Assembly: GCA_003550305.1 (NCBI GenBank)
Contig: QKYT01000015.1
Span: 344,409 to 408,408, forward strand
From: Glomus cerebriforme
Taxonomy: Eukaryota; Glomeromycota; Glomeromycetes; Glomerales; Glomeraceae
Direction: 5' to 3'
Length of the DNA: 64,000 nucleotides
In this document: positions 60,871 through 64,000 of the stretch, one piece after another
How the letters are laid out: the number at the start of each line of letters is the position of its first letter
How positions within the stretch are numbered: the first letter of the stretch is position 1
Position numbers and translations under genes: made by a program
The notes under the pieces: model-generated
Told to the model about the DNA's origin: nothing
Database searches by the model: none
What the model saw: only the letters and a program-made list of their open reading frames with translations

Positions 60871-62439
60871 TTATTATTTATCATCACATGATTAAATGGA
60901 TTAATTAAAATAGAAACGTTTATGATATAAAAAACAAATTAGGAGAATATCGTCTAAAGTTTTATCATAACTGATAATGTTTATTCGTATTTAAAATTAC
61001 GGATATTTGAAATATCATCATTTTTTGCTTAAATTGATTAAATAATTAACTGAGCCAAACTGAAGGCTTATTTAACAAATCGAACATAACCGCATACACC
61101 TGACATCCCTTTTATTAAAGCAAAATTTCTCTTCTATTCTTAATTATTAATAATATACTCGGAAGTAGGGATTGGAAACGATTCAATCGAATCTCTAAAT
61201 TTTTTCTCATAGACAGCTCAAGCCAACTCCNAACAAGTTCTAATTCTAGCAAAATGATNAGCATTTAGGCGCCATTAAAAATTACTTTGGAGTCAGATCG
61301 GTTATTATGTAAAAAATGGGTTTCAATTCGATTCGATTCGATTAATTTACTATTAGAATCGAATCTTTTTGGAATCAATTCCAACCCTTAGTTGTTACAC
61401 AAACAATATAACTCGATGAATCGAATCATTTTGTCGATTGAATCGTCTACTCGGAAGTAGTTTGCTATTTATTACCAGTGGTGATTCATACAGTTCCCCC
61501 ACGTGGTCATAGTAAAATATTTGTCATCCCATGTCACACCTGCGTTTCATTTAGTTTTTGGTATTTTGCCATATGGTACTGAACGAAAACATTAGAAAAA
61601 ATAAACTAAAAAAAAAAAAGGAGGAAATGAATGAATAAATGACGATACATTCAATTTATTTATCAGTTATGTAAACCACAAGCCGAGTATAATATGATAA
61701 TTAACATCAATTCGGTCGTTATAAAATGAGTCTTGCGTTTTTTAAATCGATATATCAAACTCTTTTTTATGTTACATAAAATTTATGAGCCTTCTTTTTG
61801 AATTAATTTCGAATTTTTGGAGACCTCTAAACCTAATTCTCATAATAAATGATACAATTATTTAGACACAGCAAAATTTTAAAAAATGATTCCTTTTAAT
61901 AAATAGATTTCATTTTTTTTTATTTTATCAAAATTGAATCATTAGATTAAATTTTATTCAAGATTTTCTAAGTGTTGAGTATAGACATTGCGCACTGTAT
62001 TTGTGGTTGGATTTTCTATTATAACAAAAGTATTTTATATACAGCATATCGAGTCATCGAGACACTTATCAAATATCTTCATAATTCATATTTTATTTTA
62101 TGATTTAAGAATTTGCTAATGTCACATCAAGAAATTTTAAGAAAATTTTTTTTTTTAAACCTTGACCTATCAATATTGCCGAGCAGATTAATTCCTCACC
62201 CAAAAGAAGAGAAATTCTTATCTACATGTATATAAATTGAGATTGATCGTGTAAACTGATAAGAATTTACTATAAAGAAAAAACAGAAAACAAACAATAA
62301 AGAAAGAACGTCCAATTTTTTTTTCGAATTATAGTATTGGGTTTATCAAAGAATTCTGGCCAGTAGCAATTACTGTATTTCATAAAAAGTTTTGGTTACA
62401 GTTTGTGTAAAACTCAATTCACTTTAATTTTACACAAAC
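60871..62439. other. Intergenic with one inverted-repeat element
   Basis: Bases 61156-61460 form a repeat element (separate entry). The rest is AT-rich DNA without a gene. Confidence 0.5.
61156..61460. mobile_element. Candidate hAT-type MITE with flanking direct repeat
   Basis: tagggattggaa (61166-61177) is matched by the complement of ttccaaccctta (61379-61390) at about 10 of 12 positions, and acgattcaatcga (61178-61190) by the perfect complement tcgattgaatcgt (61434-61446). The 13-base word tactcggaagtag occurs at both edges (61156-61168 and 61448-61460). The TAGGG-type end resembles hAT elements; that is inference. Two N bases lie inside. Confidence 0.5.
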
Positions 62440-63253
62440 ATATTGATTATCCTACCTCTTTTGACGACGTGTTGCTTTACTAGCAACAAAATATTGATCA
62501 CTCCTTTTATATTAACATCTTTCCATTTTGATTCATCGTTTGGTTTTCTGACTTCAGGACGAGAAGTATTGATTGACTTTTTTTTCGGTCAGATACTCGT
62601 CATATATTTTTGTAACCGGTTCTTCATGTTTAGGAGCTTGCTGCAACAATAACCACTTTTCAAGAGGACCCATAATTTTTGTAAGCGCCTTTTTTGTGAG
62701 TTGCCAATCATTTGGAAACTGTGTATTCTTGTAAATTTTCCAAAATGAAACTTTTGTTAATATGTTTCAGACCTAACAAACTATCAAATTCAAGCCTAAA
62801 CGTTCTAAGACTTTTCCAGTTGGTTTGTTACTACTTTAGGTTTTTGTATTGTTCAGCTCTTAGAGCATTTTTAATTTTTGTCCAATCATTCATCTCTTGA
62901 TTAACTTTGCTTAATTCTTCTGAAATAAAAACTTTGAAGCAACTAATTATGTCTCTGTAAGTGCTTAATATATCAATTTTTCTTAATTCCGCTGCAAGGT
63001 TTTCTACTTGATTCTTTAATACCTTTATTTCTCTATCTTTTTCTTTTAATTCCACTTTAAGCTGCTCTATTTGATTATTTAAGACCGTTTCTTTCCTTTC
63101 TGCATCCGCTTTAAGCTGCTCTAAATCTGCTTTAAGTCAATTTACTTCGTCTTTTAGGTATTCAAATTGCCATGGTAAATGGTTTTTGAGTTTCAATTCT
63201 AATTTCGATAATTCCATGTTTAGTTTATTTATATCGGGTTTTACTTCCTCCAT
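62440..63253 (-). pseudogene. Decayed coiled-coil protein gene
   Basis: Reading the minus strand from ATG at 63253, a coiled coil begins (MEEVKPDINKLNMELSKLEL...) and is broken by a TGA at 63139-63137. The same frame then continues from about 63136 with LKADLEQLKADAERKETVLN and ELKEKDREIKVLKNQVENLA down to a stop near 62831. Further pieces in other frames follow (WQLTKKALTKIMGPLEKWLL, KHEEPVTKIYDEYL, RPEVRKPNDESKWKDV). At least one stop and two frameshifts. The plus-strand frames at 62443 and 62712 are shadows. Function unknown. Confidence 0.65.
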
Positions 63254-64000
63254 TTTATTCAATTTTTTAAAAAAAATGATTTTTACATAGAAGATTAAAA
63301 ATTTTATCAAAAGTGCCCATATTTATAATAAATCATGCATCAACTACATCATTTGTATCATTGTGATGCCTCCTGACAAGTAATAATGAGATTATAATAC
63401 CTCAATCCATCACATGAAAATATGTTGTTAACAATGTAATTACTTATTCTTCTATTATTACGTCTCAATTCAATTTCAACAATAATTCCTCCGATATTTT
63501 TACATTGGAAAGAACAAAATGTTCTGGTCACAAAAAAGATCAGTCATCATTAATATTATTTAAATCCTAAAAACTTACGTGTATATATATAAATATATAA
63601 AGGGTTGGCGGATTTCAAATTTTAAAAAAATTCTAATATATTTATATATATTACATATGTACATATGAGTTCCTAAAAATAATACAAATTTACTTCGTTG
63701 ATTATTTTTATATATTCTCTGAAATGTGTGACAGGTTAAATGATCAGACTGACGCACTGACCGTCTTGACTGTGACTATCAACAATAACGCGTTTTTTTT
63801 TAAAAAAAAAAAATTCCTTTCCTTTATTTTTTAGGGGTCATAATTGATTTTGCCTATGATAAAATATTTTGATAATTGCTTTTTAATTTTGCTAGAAAGT
63901 ATACTTGAAAGCTTGAGTTTCATTCTTGAATATTGGTTAAAAATAAAGGTGAAAAACAAATGAAAAACAATGAAAATAAAGGGACAAAGAACTATTACCA
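63254..64000. other. AT-rich end of the window
   Basis: No gene supported. It holds (TA)-rich DNA at 63580-63660 and a T9A12 tract at 63794-63814. The open frame at 63575-63757 (minus) is low-complexity. Confidence 0.5.

Overview
The window is a eukaryotic, very AT-rich chromosome segment with genes broken by many short GT..AG introns. Long T and A homopolymers are common, and there is one assembly gap (34906-35485). Gene content points to a fungus: an ERG28 sterol-biosynthesis scaffold, an RGS protein, a BTB-BACK-TLDc protein, kelch proteins with a membrane anchor, an ML-domain lipid-binding protein and a ZNFX1-type helicase. The style of these genes, and the decayed gene copies between them, best fit an arbuscular mycorrhizal fungus (Glomeromycotina, Rhizophagus-like). 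That placement is inference from gene style, not from a marker gene.

Layout: 1-2 kb, the end of an unrecognised gene followed by ERG28. 2.5-3.8 kb, a decayed trypsin-fold gene. 6.5-15 kb, one large gene (about 2563 aa) for a ZNFX1-like superfamily 1 helicase with an expanded array of about 17 NF-X1-like cysteine repeats and a decayed C-terminal RZ zinc finger. 15-19.8 kb, gene-poor. 19.8-20.8 kb, a minus-strand gene of a fungal family with no assigned function. 22.4-23.6 kb, a membrane-protein gene of doubtful integrity. 25.9-27.4 kb, BTB-BACK-TLDc. 29.7-30.8 kb, a secreted Pro/Gly-rich repeat protein. 31.3-33.8 kb, a sucrose-type GPH/SLC45 transporter. 37-38.3 kb (minus), a dual-specificity phosphatase. 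40.1-40.8 kb (minus), an RGS protein. 43.5-45.4 kb (minus), a kelch membrane protein. 45.4-51.8 kb, gene-poor. 51.8-53.8 kb (minus) and 58.9-60 kb (plus), two related SAM-methyltransferase-like genes that both begin with an N-myristoylation-like MGxxxS. 60.3-60.9 kb, an ML-domain secreted protein. 62.4-63.3 kb (minus), a decayed coiled-coil gene.

These genes do not form an operon or an obvious functional cluster. The sugar transporter, the secreted Pro-rich protein and the ML protein are what a biotroph's surface might carry; the RGS, DUSP and BTB proteins are signalling or adaptor types. The most unusual items are the expanded repeat array of the ZNFX1-like gene with its broken RZ finger, two introns largely made of inverted-repeat (MITE-like) DNA, and recurrent palindromic TnAn tracts inside introns and near gene starts. 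No CRISPR, rRNA or tRNA gene was seen.
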